Source: Prevotella melaninogenica (GTDB taxonomy: Bacteria > Bacteroidota > Bacteroidia > Bacteroidales > Bacteroidaceae). From it: a stretch of 64,000 nucleotides of DNA. The notes beneath the pieces are model-generated. The model was not told where the DNA came from. It ran no database searches and saw nothing but the letters and a program-made list of their open reading frames with translations. Below are positions 1 to 7,976 of the stretch, piece after piece (the first letter of the stretch is position 1; each line of letters begins with the position of its first letter). The stretch spans positions 1,334,811 to 1,398,810 of the forward strand of contig NZ_CP054010.1 in NCBI RefSeq assembly GCF_013267595.1. Direction: 5' to 3'. Position numbers and translations under genes: made by a program.

Positions 1-3
1 TTT

Positions 4-273
4 TTAATTGATTGTCTGGATTTCTGAAATACTCACGTTCTGGAACACCTTGTCGTTATACTCCGTTGTGTAGAAGTAGAGCTGTGCTGCGACGAGCGCA
101 CCCACTTCGAGTTCTCTTTCCGCCTCTGCATCAAAGAGGGTTGATGTGAAGCGGTCGGCAAATTTGCCTCCAAGCTGCTGTAGCTGGATGTCACGGCAGT
201 GCGAGGTGATTCCTTTCTGGTTGGTGTACTGGCGGATTTCTCCGAGTCCGGTAATCTTAAAAATGTTGTTCAT
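4..273 (-). CDS. Small OB-fold-like protein (DUF3127-like)
   Basis: An 89-residue protein with an ATG start and TAA stop. The spacing of small beta-strand-like segments and the closing part, EYNDKVFQNVSISEIQTI, resemble the DUF3127 / single-strand-binding-like small proteins of Bacteroidota, which end in a similar EYNGxxYxDVxxW pattern. The match is by eye and weak. No signal peptide or membrane segment is visible. It has its own promoter just upstream (329-359). If the resemblance is real it would be a nucleic-acid-binding accessory protein; otherwise it is a hypothetical protein. Confidence 0.6.
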   Translation of the reverse strand: MNNIFKITGLGEIRQYTNQKGITSHCRDIQLQQLGGKFADRFTSTLFDAEAERELEVGALVAAQLYFYTTEYNDKVFQNVSISEIQTIN

Positions 274-328
274 AATTTTGTTTTGTTATTCCTCAGGCAA
301 CAGTGCCGTTGGTTTGTTTTTATGTTTG

Positions 329-359
329 CAAAGTTATCGCACTTCTGCAGCTGATGCAA
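329..359 (-). promoter_or_regulatory. Bacteroidota-type promoter for the 4-273 gene
   Basis: On the minus strand a TAACTTTG -7 box (336-329) lies 20 bp from a TTG (359-357). This fits the Bacteroidota TTG-N19-21-TAnnTTTG pattern. The start codon is about 50 nt downstream of the expected transcription start. Confidence 0.6.
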
Positions 360-393
360 GTTTCTGAAACAATCTGCGGTTTCTTAAAATCTC

Positions 394-804
394 TTAATTA
401 TCTTTTCTAAGTACCTTGTTTACAGAGGCTTTCAACGCTGGTTCAGAAAGACGAATATTGCTGTGTTCGCTGGTTGAGAGGTATCTGAAGAAGATGCTTT
501 TTGCCACTTTCAGCGGACTCTCTCCCTGCTCTCCCGGTGCTATCATCAGGGCAATGAGAGCATAGAGCCACGTGCGTTTTACGTTCTTTATCCCCTCCGT
601 CGATAAGAACAATCCTTTTTCTCTCCGCAATGTCTTCACGTCATTGGATAAATAGGGTCGCAGTTGGTCGGTCAGCACGTCCAAACGCTTGAAGTATTCC
701 GGTCTGAACAGTTCGCACATCATTGTATTCTCGTCAAAAGGGTATCTGCGCTTTGTTTTGCGCTGATGCTGCACACGCTGTCGTGTGTAATGCTTTTTTC
801 TCAT
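394..804 (-). CDS. Hypothetical protein, basic N-terminus
   Basis: I do not recognise this protein. I chose the ATG at 804 (136 residues) over an in-frame GTG at 834. The first 20 residues are strongly basic (Arg, Lys, His and Gln rich), followed by a mostly helical-looking soluble domain with no signal peptide or transmembrane segment. It sits alone between a small OB-like gene and the HNH/ATPase/TOPRIM operon on the same strand. A basic head and mobile-island context would suit a nucleic-acid-binding role, but that is only inference. Confidence 0.5.
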   Translation of the reverse strand: MRKKHYTRQRVQHQRKTKRRYPFDENTMMCELFRPEYFKRLDVLTDQLRPYLSNDVKTLRREKGLFLSTEGIKNVKRTWLYALIALMIAPGEQGESPLKVAKSIFFRYLSTSEHSNIRLSEPALKASVNKVLRKDN

Positions 805-1375
805 TCTCCCAAGGGTTGTGAGAAGAGAAAGCACGGGAAACGCTGCGCAGCTTTACCTCATGAGATTTCTCCTGCCCACTCCGCTCGGGTGAAACATTCT
901 TTATTTTCAGTGGCATTATCTCCTTTTCGGTCCCTGTGCCTTGTGTCTGGCGCCTTGTGCAGCGCATGGAACAATCGGAATTGACCATCACTCCGCACCT
1001 AATCGGAAAAAGAGAATACCCACGCCAAGGTCGTTCTGACCGTGACGTGGGTGCAAAGTTATAGCGTAGAGCCATTTGCAAGAATCTCAGCCTTACAGAC
1101 GGCTTATAAAAAAGTTATCTTTTTATTATCAAAAAATTATAAACTGATAATCAGCATGTTATGAGAATCTTTATAATTCGTTTATAGAAAGTTTATAATT
1201 TCCGTTGCTTCCTTGAAATCTTATATTGCTATTACGAATTCTTTGTGTGCGTTTCATATAGTTGTGGTTGTTCTTTTTAGCTGTTCGATGAATAAGAAAA
1301 TGCGGAACTGCCTGTTGAAAGGCAATCCCGCATTACTCTCTATGCGATTCAAGCTATTTGCTGTAGCTTTTATTA
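805..1375. other. Gap: probable 5' leader, then AT-rich DNA
   Basis: 571 bp without a convincing gene. 805-1050 would be a long leader of the 394-804 gene if the promoter-like box at 1054-1061 is used. 1082-1375 is AT-rich, with TTTATAA-like runs, and I see no gene in it. ORFs on both strands here lack family resemblance. Confidence 0.4.
1019..1061 (-). promoter_or_regulatory. -7 box followed by a 5'-end hairpin
   Basis: The minus strand has TAACTTTG at 1061-1054. It is followed immediately by an inverted repeat, CCCACG (1019-1024) with CGTGGG (1046-1051), and an inner GGTC/GACC pair. A transcript starting about 7 nt after the box would begin with this hairpin. The nearest upstream TTG (1081-1079) is 17 bp away, short for the consensus. 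Confidence 0.4.
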
Positions 1376-2299
1376 TTATACAGCCCAAAGGTTGAATCTA
1401 TTATTATTCCAGTTGTCTATGTCTTTATACAATTTTGTTTTTTCAAATTCCTCTTTGCTATAACTTATTCTAATCATAGTTGCAATACTTTTATCACTAT
1501 AAGCTTTTGCCGCCTCATCTTTATGAAGTATATCTCGAATAGCATAAACCAAATCATGTCCATTTGTGAATAAAGTAAGATCTTTATCATCGATAGGGTT
1601 TTGACTTATAAATAGGTTTATTGTATCCAAGTCTGGATATGATGTCTTTTTATAATTTCCACCATTATCTTTTACATGTTGAAGTACATCTTGTACACTG
1701 TGAGATGCTACGTCAGCAATTTTAATTCCCTTGAAATTTATTCCTTCTTTATCAGAATCTTTTCTATTTAAAATCATTTTATCATTATAATAGCGGAGAT
1801 ATGAGAAGTTTTTCAGAGCTTTCATTGCTTTGGCTGATAACTCCGGATATTCTTTATTTGTTGTGTACAAACAAATTTTTCTGTAGACTTTTGGAGTCAA
1901 CATCAGAGTTTCCATATCGTGGGTGTCAGTTATCATAAGATTGGCAATGTTATGTTTGATTTGATTTATATGATCAAAGTCAGCATCCTTAATGCCTATG
2001 ACGCAATCTTTGAGCTGCTCATCTTTGCTTACAATGCGCATAGAATTCTTTACTTTTAGGCAATTTTCAGCCAAAAAGAATTCTACGACCTGTATATTAA
2101 AGAACTGCTTCAAAGCTTTTTCATCGTCTTCCCCTTCAACGACAATTATTACTTCCTTATGATCAGGATGTTGTATAGTTAGCCTTATATCTGCTACGAT
2201 ATTTGGGGAATCGTTCGCCTCCAATACGGTGTTACCTATTATTCTATTTTCTTCTACGAAAGATTGGGGCTCAAGTTCCTCCAATACGGAATTTTTCAT
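1376..2299 (-). CDS. DUF4435 TOPRIM-domain protein (AriB-like)
   Basis: A 307-residue protein of the DUF4435 type, a TOPRIM-like nuclease fold found in overcoming-lysogenisation-defect and PARIS-type defence proteins. Visible motifs are the TOPRIM acidic VEGEDD at residues 54-59, IKDADFD at 103-109 (the DxD element) and TDTHDMETL at 124-132. The rest is helical. In PARIS the homologous AriB effector is held by the AriA ATPase and released when a phage trigger is sensed; a like role here is inference. It is the last gene of the operon, starting 4 nt after the ATPase stop. The high A+T content suggests acquired DNA. Confidence 0.8.
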   Translation of the reverse strand: MKNSVLEELEPQSFVEENRIIGNTVLEANDSPNIVADIRLTIQHPDHKEVIIVVEGEDDEKALKQFFNIQVVEFFLAENCLKVKNSMRIVSKDEQLKDCVIGIKDADFDHINQIKHNIANLMITDTHDMETLMLTPKVYRKICLYTTNKEYPELSAKAMKALKNFSYLRYYNDKMILNRKDSDKEGINFKGIKIADVASHSVQDVLQHVKDNGGNYKKTSYPDLDTINLFISQNPIDDKDLTLFTNGHDLVYAIRDILHKDEAAKAYSDKSIATMIRISYSKEEFEKTKLYKDIDNWNNNRFNLWAV

Positions 2300-2303
2300 T
2301 GTA

Positions 2304-3596
2304 TCATTTGTTTGTTAAGTAATAAAGGTCTTTGGTCATACTAAATCCTTTGCTTACTATGCTTGGCGAATGAGTAGCAATAATGATTTGTAGATGCTTG
2401 ATATCAGCTATTTCCTTCATATCATCTACGATTGTCTTCTGCCATGCGACATGAAGCGAGTTTTCTGGTTCGTCAATCAGCAATAAGCTCTGATCAGGTA
2501 CTTCATATACTAAGCGGTATAGCATAACGATTTCGTTCTGTTCACCACTGGAAAGTTGATGCGCCTTCAGAATATCACCTTTATCAGATTTGAACATAAA
2601 ACCATGCTGAGGAGCGATTTCTACAGATTTGTGTGCAAAGCCCTTAGAGGTCAGCATTTTATGAAATAATTCTGTTTTTTTCGAGATTGTTGAAATCTTG
2701 CTGAACTTCTCCTCGAGTCCTTTAAGATACGCAAAGAGTACGGCTTTGTTTTTTTCGTTATATTCTGGAATTTCTACTTTAAATGCAAGCTTATATTTAA
2801 CGATTGTCTTCATCAGGCTCTCAACTTCATCCTTCAGCTTATTGTATGAAGCCTGAGGGCAATCTTCATAATCTGGATATAATACTTTTTTGATAAATTT
2901 AGAATCGACTTCTTGTGAATATCGCAGATAGTCTTGTTGAGCGGTCTTCAATTCAGCCTTCAATGCTTCACAAACTTTCTCAATTGGGAGCTCATCATTC
3001 TCTTCATGAGCTTCATTATAGATTCGGTTTGCTGGTATGTAGTAAGAACGTAAGGTTCTGAGCTGCATCAGGAACTGTTCCTGACCATTTGATTCCGAAA
3101 TATATTCGTTGAATATTTCATTATCTAATAAGACATCTTCTTTTTCTCTATCTGATAAACTATTAAAAGACTTACGTCTGCTATATGGATCGTATAGATG
3201 TATGTATGAGCGGAGTGCTCTTTTTACGTTTGTTCTATTATATACGAAATGAGTGAGTGGTTCCCCCGTAGCTTTGTTCCAGATAAATCTGACCTCTTTT
3301 TCTAACTCGTCCTTATAGTCAATAGCAGATTTACTTTCTGCTTCTGTTTTATAATTCTGAGTGATATTTAATACAGTATTATTATCAAAAGAGATTATTA
3401 TTTCGCTGAATTTAATAACATAGAAATAATATAGAGACTTAGGATTAAGGGATTTTAAAATTCGTAGAATGGTAGTCTTGCCATATCCATTAGGACCTGT
3501 GAGAATAGTTATCTGTTCTTTCTCTTCGCTATTGAAATCTATATCATAGTTATATTGGTCGTAAAGGTTTTTGATTTGTAGTCTTGAAATTTGCAT
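2304..3596 (-). CDS. ABC/OLD-type AAA ATPase (AriA/PtuA-like)
   Basis: A 430-residue SMC/ABC-type ATPase of the AAA_15/AAA_21 group. Walker A GPNGYGKT is at residues 34-41, an ABC signature LSSGE at 348-352, Walker B LLLIDEPE at 371-378 and the switch ATHSP at 407-411. The middle 250 residues are charged and helical, probably a coiled-coil insert. Its partners are an HNH protein 3 nt upstream and a DUF4435 protein 4 nt downstream. ATPase plus HNH is the Septu (PtuA/PtuB) layout, and ATPase plus DUF4435 is the PARIS (AriA/AriB) layout; this operon has both. A sensor role gating the nucleases is inferred from those families. Confidence 0.85.
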   Translation of the reverse strand: MQISRLQIKNLYDQYNYDIDFNSEEKEQITILTGPNGYGKTTILRILKSLNPKSLYYFYVIKFSEIIISFDNNTVLNITQNYKTEAESKSAIDYKDELEKEVRFIWNKATGEPLTHFVYNRTNVKRALRSYIHLYDPYSRRKSFNSLSDREKEDVLLDNEIFNEYISESNGQEQFLMQLRTLRSYYIPANRIYNEAHEENDELPIEKVCEALKAELKTAQQDYLRYSQEVDSKFIKKVLYPDYEDCPQASYNKLKDEVESLMKTIVKYKLAFKVEIPEYNEKNKAVLFAYLKGLEEKFSKISTISKKTELFHKMLTSKGFAHKSVEIAPQHGFMFKSDKGDILKAHQLSSGEQNEIVMLYRLVYEVPDQSLLLIDEPENSLHVAWQKTIVDDMKEIADIKHLQIIIATHSPSIVSKGFSMTKDLYYLTNK

Positions 3597-3599
3597 GGT

Positions 3600-3959
3600 T
3601 TATTTATTATAATATTCACTTAACTCTTGTTGAAGAGAGTCGTTCACTGTATAGCTTGCTTCTTTTTCGATATTCTTGTTGCCTTCTGATTGGATTGCAG
3701 ACATATACTCCGGATAATCGTCTCCTTTGGATACATTGTTTTTCCATTGCATAGCTCTAAGGTTTCTTTTAAAGTCATCACCCCCCAGAATAACAGGGAA
3801 AACATGGTCAACTTCCCATCCGAAGACAGAATCTCTCATCCCATAATGAGCCTTGAAGATCCACGCACCGCATGCATCTTTTCTTATAGAGTCTTTATCA
3901 TAACCCTCTACAATCTGGGCATGATTCCAACAATATTCTTTCTTTTCTTCGTCAGTCAT
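3600..3959 (-). CDS. HNH endonuclease-like protein, first gene of defence-like operon
   Basis: A 119-residue HNH-fold protein. The core runs from residues 49 to 80, with the D51-H52 pair in WEVDHVFPV, then N66 in NLRAM and the N75/K78 end of the motif in NNVSKGD. The third metal ligand is Asn or Lys rather than His, as in many small HNH proteins. C10 and C30 do not form an obvious zinc knuckle. At 119 residues it is nearly a bare nuclease domain. It leads a three-gene unit with 3-4 nt spacers, so the stoichiometry of the three products is probably set translationally. DNA cutting as the effector activity is inference. Confidence 0.8.
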   Translation of the reverse strand: MTDEEKKEYCWNHAQIVEGYDKDSIRKDACGAWIFKAHYGMRDSVFGWEVDHVFPVILGGDDFKRNLRAMQWKNNVSKGDDYPEYMSAIQSEGNKNIEKEASYTVNDSLQQELSEYYNK

Positions 3960-3973
3960 AATGATAAGTTTTT

Positions 3974-4049
3974 GACATTCAATTTTGTTGAATGTCTATC
4001 TATGTTGCAAAGATACTAATTATTTTTGTTTTTGTTACTAAAATAACAA
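3974..4049 (-). promoter_or_regulatory. Promoter and dyads of the HNH/ATPase/TOPRIM operon
   Basis: A TATCTTTG -7 box (4015-4008, minus strand) lies about 50 nt before the HNH start. Between them is a perfect 9-bp inverted repeat, GACATTCAA (3974-3982) with TTGAATGTC (3988-3996), loop 5. A second dyad, TTGTTA/TAACAA (4032-4049), covers the place where a -33 box would be; no good TTTG is present there. Both dyads could be operator sites, or the first could form an RNA hairpin in the leader. Confidence 0.45.
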
Positions 4050-4184
4050 ACAAAATATCCTTGCTGTCTGCAGAATATTTTTTTGTTATTAAAAGTTTAG
4101 GGATGGGACGCAGTCAGTCCCACCGATGATTTGTGTTTATTTTTTCTCTTTTCGTAACGCTTTATACGTGGTGCAGCTCACCTC

Positions 4185-5120
4185 TCACACCCCCTCAATT
4201 ATTCCTACGATGGCATCATATTCTTCGGTGGTGATGCCGAAGGCGGTGCGGTTGTCGTTGTAAGGGCGGTGGTGGGTGAGGTAAGTGTTGTTGTTACTTC
4301 CGCCGATGGTTGTGTTGATTTGGTTCATGGGGATGTTTAGCTTTCGGAGCTTTATGAAGAGGGCGATGATGTTGAGTGCCATCTTGCGGTTTATGCCCCA
4401 GCTGTTGCCGTTGGGTTTTATCATTTCGAAGCGGGAGAGGAGGGCGTCGTCACGGCAGATGGTCTCGAAACATTGCGTTAGGTCGTCGTAGCCGGGTTTA
4501 TTCAGTAGCTTTTTTAGTCCTTGTGTGTTGGTCAGGACTTTTGTTAGGACGGCTTTCTGGCGTGCTTCCTTCTGTAGGGCAGGGGAGTCTGTGTCGTCTG
4601 TGTCAGCAAGGGGGTTGTGGGGTTCGATGACGATTTTCTCTCCGTAAACATTTCTTTTCTTTGCAAAGAAGAGGTTGACGTATCGGTTGAAAGCGTTATC
4701 CCCGATTTCGTCCATTATAGTCTTCAAGATACCGTCGTTCTCGCTCATTGGGTCCTGCTCGTGTCCTGGTTCGATGTAGTTAAGGCTTCTCGTGGCGGTT
4801 ACGGTCATGATGAGCTGGGCTGAAGATTCTGCCTCAGCCCTTGTGCGGGTGGTGGTGTGCCTTCCTTGCTTGATGGTTTCGCAGTCTTTTATCAGCGTGG
4901 TATAGATGAAGGTGACTTCATCTAACTTGTTGCTCCCTGCTTTTTTGAGTTCATCAATGCAGCGTGTGCTCGTCTGCCAGATGTCCATTGCTGAGAGTTC
5001 TCCCGCCTCTCTTTGTAGGCGGTTCAGTGGCGATGCCCAATGCTTGAAGATTGACGCTTCAGGCGAGTTCAGCACTTGCGTTCTATAGATTTCGCTGTCA
5101 CGGTCTGTCAGAATCTCCAT
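4185..5120 (-). CDS. Hypothetical protein, second of an overlapping pair
   Basis: I do not recognise this 311-residue protein. It is soluble, without signal peptide or membrane segments, and Thr, Asn and Asp rich towards the C-terminus. It starts inside the end of the 5098-6045 gene (23-nt overlap), so the two are translationally coupled and probably work together. The pair lies directly upstream of, and in the same direction as, the HNH/ATPase/TOPRIM operon, which has its own promoter about 170 bp further on. A defence-related function is possible from position alone. Confidence 0.6.
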   Translation of the reverse strand: MEILTDRDSEIYRTQVLNSPEASIFKHWASPLNRLQREAGELSAMDIWQTSTRCIDELKKAGSNKLDEVTFIYTTLIKDCETIKQGRHTTTRTRAEAESSAQLIMTVTATRSLNYIEPGHEQDPMSENDGILKTIMDEIGDNAFNRYVNLFFAKKRNVYGEKIVIEPHNPLADTDDTDSPALQKEARQKAVLTKVLTNTQGLKKLLNKPGYDDLTQCFETICRDDALLSRFEMIKPNGNSWGINRKMALNIIALFIKLRKLNIPMNQINTTIGGSNNNTYLTHHRPYNDNRTAFGITTEEYDAIVGIIEGV

Positions 5121-6045
5121 TTTTTAGTACGTGTTTCTCAATTTCGTTTGTGAATATTGCGAGGTGGTCTTTCGGAAAGAGGTGTGGGTTGTCGGGACTC
5201 ATGTTGGTGAAGGTAGCATCTTTGAAATTAATATATCTGTAGCTGTCCTTTCCAACGCTTATTTTGCGCCTGCTGCCAGTGGGTGTCAGACTGATTGAGC
5301 CTTCGCCACCTATGTCGCTTGCCGCTTCTACAATGTCTTTTGTCCATTGGTCTTCAGGGTCTAACTTTACGCATTTTCCTGCCCCTGCATCGGAAGCAAG
5401 TGTCAGTGCACCTTCAGTGCTCTTGCGGAGTCCTTGTATGAACTCGAATCGCTTGGCAAGGTGTTCGAGGTTGGGCTTTGGCCATGTGAATTCTACCTTT
5501 CGAAAGCCCCTTGGATAACTCTTCTTGTCCTGTACAATATTCCAGAAGCGGGATGAGTCGTAGAGGTTTTTGATGCTCAGTTTGAGCGAGAAACGTCGTT
5601 GCATAACGTGTGAGAGCGTTCTTTCGACGATGTTTTCGATGGTTTTGAGCGACTGGAAGGCGGAGGTTGAATTCTCAATTGCAATTACCTGTACGCCAGG
5701 ACGATTGTCGATGATGATGATGCAACTGCGATAGTCGTCGAAGGGAATCGACTTGAAGTTTTCATCGTGTCGTGTGCCACGGCAGTTCTTGAGAATTCTC
5801 AGCACGTAGACACCTTCTTCTTTGAATGGCTCGAGGAGGAAGTGGTGGAGATACTGCGTACCTCTTGCGTTTGTGAAGTGAATGCGCTGTGTCTTGGTAT
5901 AGTCGTCAACAAGCACGTCGTCAAAACACGCCTGTCGTCGGGCAAAGTTTTCTTCTACTTCTTGCAGTCGTTCTTTGTCGTTAAAAATGTCGTCAGTGTC
6001 GATGCACTTCTCAAACATGTAGTTGTAAAGGGCAAAAAATTTCAT
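5098..6045 (-). CDS. Hypothetical protein, first of an overlapping pair
   Basis: I do not recognise this 315-residue protein. It begins MKFFALYNYMFEK and has a mixed alpha/beta first half with a hydrophobic strand at CIIIIDNRPGVQVIAIENS (about residues 108-126), followed by a helical segment. No nuclease, kinase or ATPase motif can be seen. Its stop codon lies inside the next gene (23-nt overlap), a spacing typical of two-component systems whose products form a complex. G+C content looks higher than in the ATPase operon, so the two units may have different origins. Confidence 0.6.
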   Translation of the reverse strand: MKFFALYNYMFEKCIDTDDIFNDKERLQEVEENFARRQACFDDVLVDDYTKTQRIHFTNARGTQYLHHFLLEPFKEEGVYVLRILKNCRGTRHDENFKSIPFDDYRSCIIIIDNRPGVQVIAIENSTSAFQSLKTIENIVERTLSHVMQRRFSLKLSIKNLYDSSRFWNIVQDKKSYPRGFRKVEFTWPKPNLEHLAKRFEFIQGLRKSTEGALTLASDAGAGKCVKLDPEDQWTKDIVEAASDIGGEGSISLTPTGSRRKISVGKDSYRYINFKDATFTNMSPDNPHLFPKDHLAIFTNEIEKHVLKNGDSDRP

Positions 6046-6618
6046 TTCCGTTATGTCGTATTTTTTGGTTTTCAGTAAAGATATTAGTTCTGTTATGAAC
6101 AGTTTTTACAGTTCTGTAAATCGTCAGACAATAGTTACGGCTGTGCTTTTCTCTGATGACTTCTCAGGATTGCATCTGCAAACTTACAAATAAATATTTA
6201 CAAATTGTTAATAAAAGGAGAGAAAATCACAATCACGTAATCACGCAGTCATATTAAGGACCTTCGTGTTTTACTGCTATCAGAACGGCTCATTATATAT
6301 TATTATTTATTAATAAGGTATTATATTATATGTAATTCCTTTCTTTTACGTTGCAATTCCTTGTTATGATTTTATGATTTATGATTGGTGTGATTATTTT
6401 TTTCTGCAATATGTGTAATGCCCCCGCACCCCTCTTTGTTATCTCGTCCTTTTTAGTTGTCGCGAAGGTAGATAGGCGGGGCACCTCTTTGTGGTAAGTT
6501 CACACTCTGTAAACACTCTGTAAATTAGATTGTTACAAGGTAAGATGCAGAACTTGCAGTCTTTGTAGCCCGAAAAATGCTGGTTTTTTAGGTAATCATG
6601 GGTAACTTTGCAAACAGA

Positions 6619-6710
6619 AAAGCCCCACCCGACCTCCCCGAAAGGGGAGGAGGGAGCCTCACCCTCAACCCCTCTCCGAATGGAGAGGGAGTGATTAGCG
6701 AGATACCCCT
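6619..6710. repeat. GC-rich palindromic element
   Basis: Two hairpin units in a row: CCTCCCCGAAAGGGGAGG, then an AACCCCTCTCCGAATGGAGAGG type, ending in GTGATTAGCGAGATACCCCT. The same tail occurs at 7641-7663 and inverted at 9926-9946. The hairpin arms differ slightly between copies but still pair. Confidence 0.8.
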
Positions 6711-6799
6711 ATCGTGATGATAGCAGTTCTTAAACGCAAAGATTAGCGCTCTTAAACGTAAAGATTAGTGCTCTCAAACTTATAGTATAGCATTAGTAA

Positions 6800-7012
6800 A
6801 TAATTATTTCAAAGTTCAATCTTAAATTTTCAAATTTCAAAGTTAATAGTTCAAATCATAAATTTCAAACCTCAAAGTTAACTACGAATGACACGAATTA
6901 CATCACAATAAGCATTAGCGTAATTAGAGAAATTCGTAGTTCAAATCATAAAGTTCAAAATTAATAGTTCAAATCATAAAGTTCAAAGTTCAAACCTCAA
7001 AGTTAATACACT
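6800..7012. repeat. AAGTTCAAA-type degenerate repeats
   Basis: Repeated blocks of the form TTAATAGTTCAAATCATAAA and GTTCAAACCTCAAAG run up to the HU-like start codon. The same units recur at 7741-7867, at 35800-35905 and, translated, inside hemW at 42776-42860. Confidence 0.7.
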
Positions 7013-7528
7013 ATGATTCATTACAAAATTTATCAGGACAAGCGTAAGACCAGTAAGCGTAAGGGATATTGGTATGCGCGTGCGGTGGTCGATCAGACCT
7101 ACGATTTGGAGAAGTTGGCGGAGTATATGTCTGCCCATAACACACCTTATTCTAAGGGTGCTATTGCTGGTGTGCTGACCGATATGGTGGCTTGCATCCG
7201 CGAGTTGGTACTGGAGGGTGTGGCAGTGAAAATCCCCGACTTGGCTATCTTCTCGGCAGGCATTCGCAGTCAGGGTGTGGAGAAGTTGGAAGATTTTACT
7301 CCGGCAAGGGATATCTATCAGCCTCACTTGCGTGCTCGTGCTTCTGGTTCGCTGATGACGGCTCGCTTGAAGCATTCTGTGCGCCTGCGTGAGTACGATA
7401 AGTATGACCAGTCGCTCAAGGATAGCAGGAAGGGTAATAAGAAGGGTAAGCACCCAGCCAGTGGGGCTACGCCTTCGGGACCTGAGCCTGGCGAGTCTAC
7501 GGCGACGAGTGAGGGTGGACACGCGTAA
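7013..7528 (+). CDS. HU-like DNA-binding protein
   Basis: A 171-residue protein of the HU/IHF-like group common in Bacteroidota. Residues 1-125 carry the HU-like domain, with the helical dimer part (YDLEKLAEYMSAHNTPYSKG ...) and a strand and arm region around GVAVKIPDLAIFSAG. The last 45 residues are a low-complexity tail rich in Lys, Gly, Ser, Pro and Glu. Related proteins bind DNA without known sequence preference. It is followed at 7884 by a smalltalk ORF, a usual neighbour for this subgroup. The stop codon abuts a palindromic element, which may have reshaped the tail. Confidence 0.8.
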   Translation: MIHYKIYQDKRKTSKRKGYWYARAVVDQTYDLEKLAEYMSAHNTPYSKGAIAGVLTDMVACIRELVLEGVAVKIPDLAIFSAGIRSQGVEKLEDFTPARDIYQPHLRARASGSLMTARLKHSVRLREYDKYDQSLKDSRKGNKKGKHPASGATPSGPEPGESTATSEGGHA

Positions 7529-7672
7529 AGCCCCTCCCGACCTCCCCGAACCAACGGTCACTGACCGAAGGGAAGTAAAAGGGAGGAGCAGCCTCACCCC
7601 CCAAGGAGCCTCACCCCCAACCCCTCTCCGAAAGGAGAGGGGAGTGATTAGCGAGATACCCCTAAAGTTCTA
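7529..7672. repeat. GC-rich palindromic element with GGTCACTGACC block
   Basis: Starts directly after the HU-like stop. It contains the hairpin arms, the CGAACCAACGGTCACTGACC block also seen in tex (14460-14475) and at 10029-10050 and 25490-25515, and the CTCCGAAAGGAGAGGGG unit with the GATTAGCGAGATACCCCT tail. Confidence 0.75.
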
Positions 7673-7690
7673 TTCAAGGGTCAAAGGGGG

Positions 7691-7867
7691 ATTACGAATT
7701 ACTTAGCAATAATTTTAGCGTAATTAGAGAAATTCGTAGTCGCAAATCATAAAGTTCAAAGTTCAAACCTCAAAGTTAATAGTTCAAAGTTAATAGTTGA
7801 AATCATAAAGTTCAAAGTTCAAACCTCAAAGTTTAAAGTTAATAGTTCAAACCTCAAAGTTCAAAGT
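7691..7867. repeat. ATTCGTAGT inverted segment plus AAGTTCAAA repeats
   Basis: 7691-7741 repeats the ACGAATTAC ... GAGAAATTCGTAGT segment seen at 6889-6940. It is followed by about eight AAGTTCAAA / CCTCAAAGTTAATAG units. No coding potential is apparent. Confidence 0.65.
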
Positions 7868-7883
7868 AAAAAATAGTTGCCTT

Positions 7884-7976
7884 ATGAAACACGAAAAATG
7901 GAAAACAATCATTAATGTGATTATCTCTGTGCTCACTGCCATTGCTACAACGCTGGGTATGTCGAGCTGTTTGTAA
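7884..7976 (+). CDS. Smalltalk family small protein
   Basis: A 30-residue ORF starting MKHEKWKTIINVI, then a hydrophobic helix ISVLTAIATTLG and an end MSSCL. This is the pattern of the Bacteroidota 'smalltalk' family: a short basic Trp-containing head, one hydrophobic helix, and a terminal Ser-Cys. Function is unknown; the helix suggests membrane association. It follows an HU-like gene, the usual neighbourhood of the family. Its stop codon touches a palindromic element. Confidence 0.75.
   Translation: MKHEKWKTIINVIISVLTAIATTLGMSSCL

Larger units (their letters stand above)
6046..7012. other. Gene-free gap with two repeat families
   Basis: 967 bp with no convincing gene. The first 550 bp are AT-rich and plain. 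A TAACTTTG box at 6603-6610 (+) could start a transcript towards the HU-like gene. A palindromic element follows (6619-6710), then AAGTTCAAA-type repeats from about 6800 to the HU-like start codon. Within these, 6889-6940 is an inverted-repeat segment (ACTACGAAT ... ATTCGTAGT) that recurs at about 7691-7741. Confidence 0.5.

Noticed and set aside
734..1081. Open frame of 115 codons on the minus strand
   Set aside because: It overlaps the 394-804 gene, reads upstream of the likely transcription start and has no family-like composition.
1213..1395. 60-codon plus-strand frame
   Set aside because: It overlaps the end of the DUF4435 gene antisense and reads AT-rich DNA; no start signal.
1376..3959. 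Calling the operon a standard PARIS or Septu system
   Set aside because: The extra HNH gene does not fit PARIS and the DUF4435 gene does not fit Septu; only similarity of parts is claimed.
6983..7597. 204-codon antisense frame across the HU-like gene
   Set aside because: Composition (Leu, Ser, Arg, Thr) is typical of an antisense shadow, and the HU-like protein has clear family resemblance.
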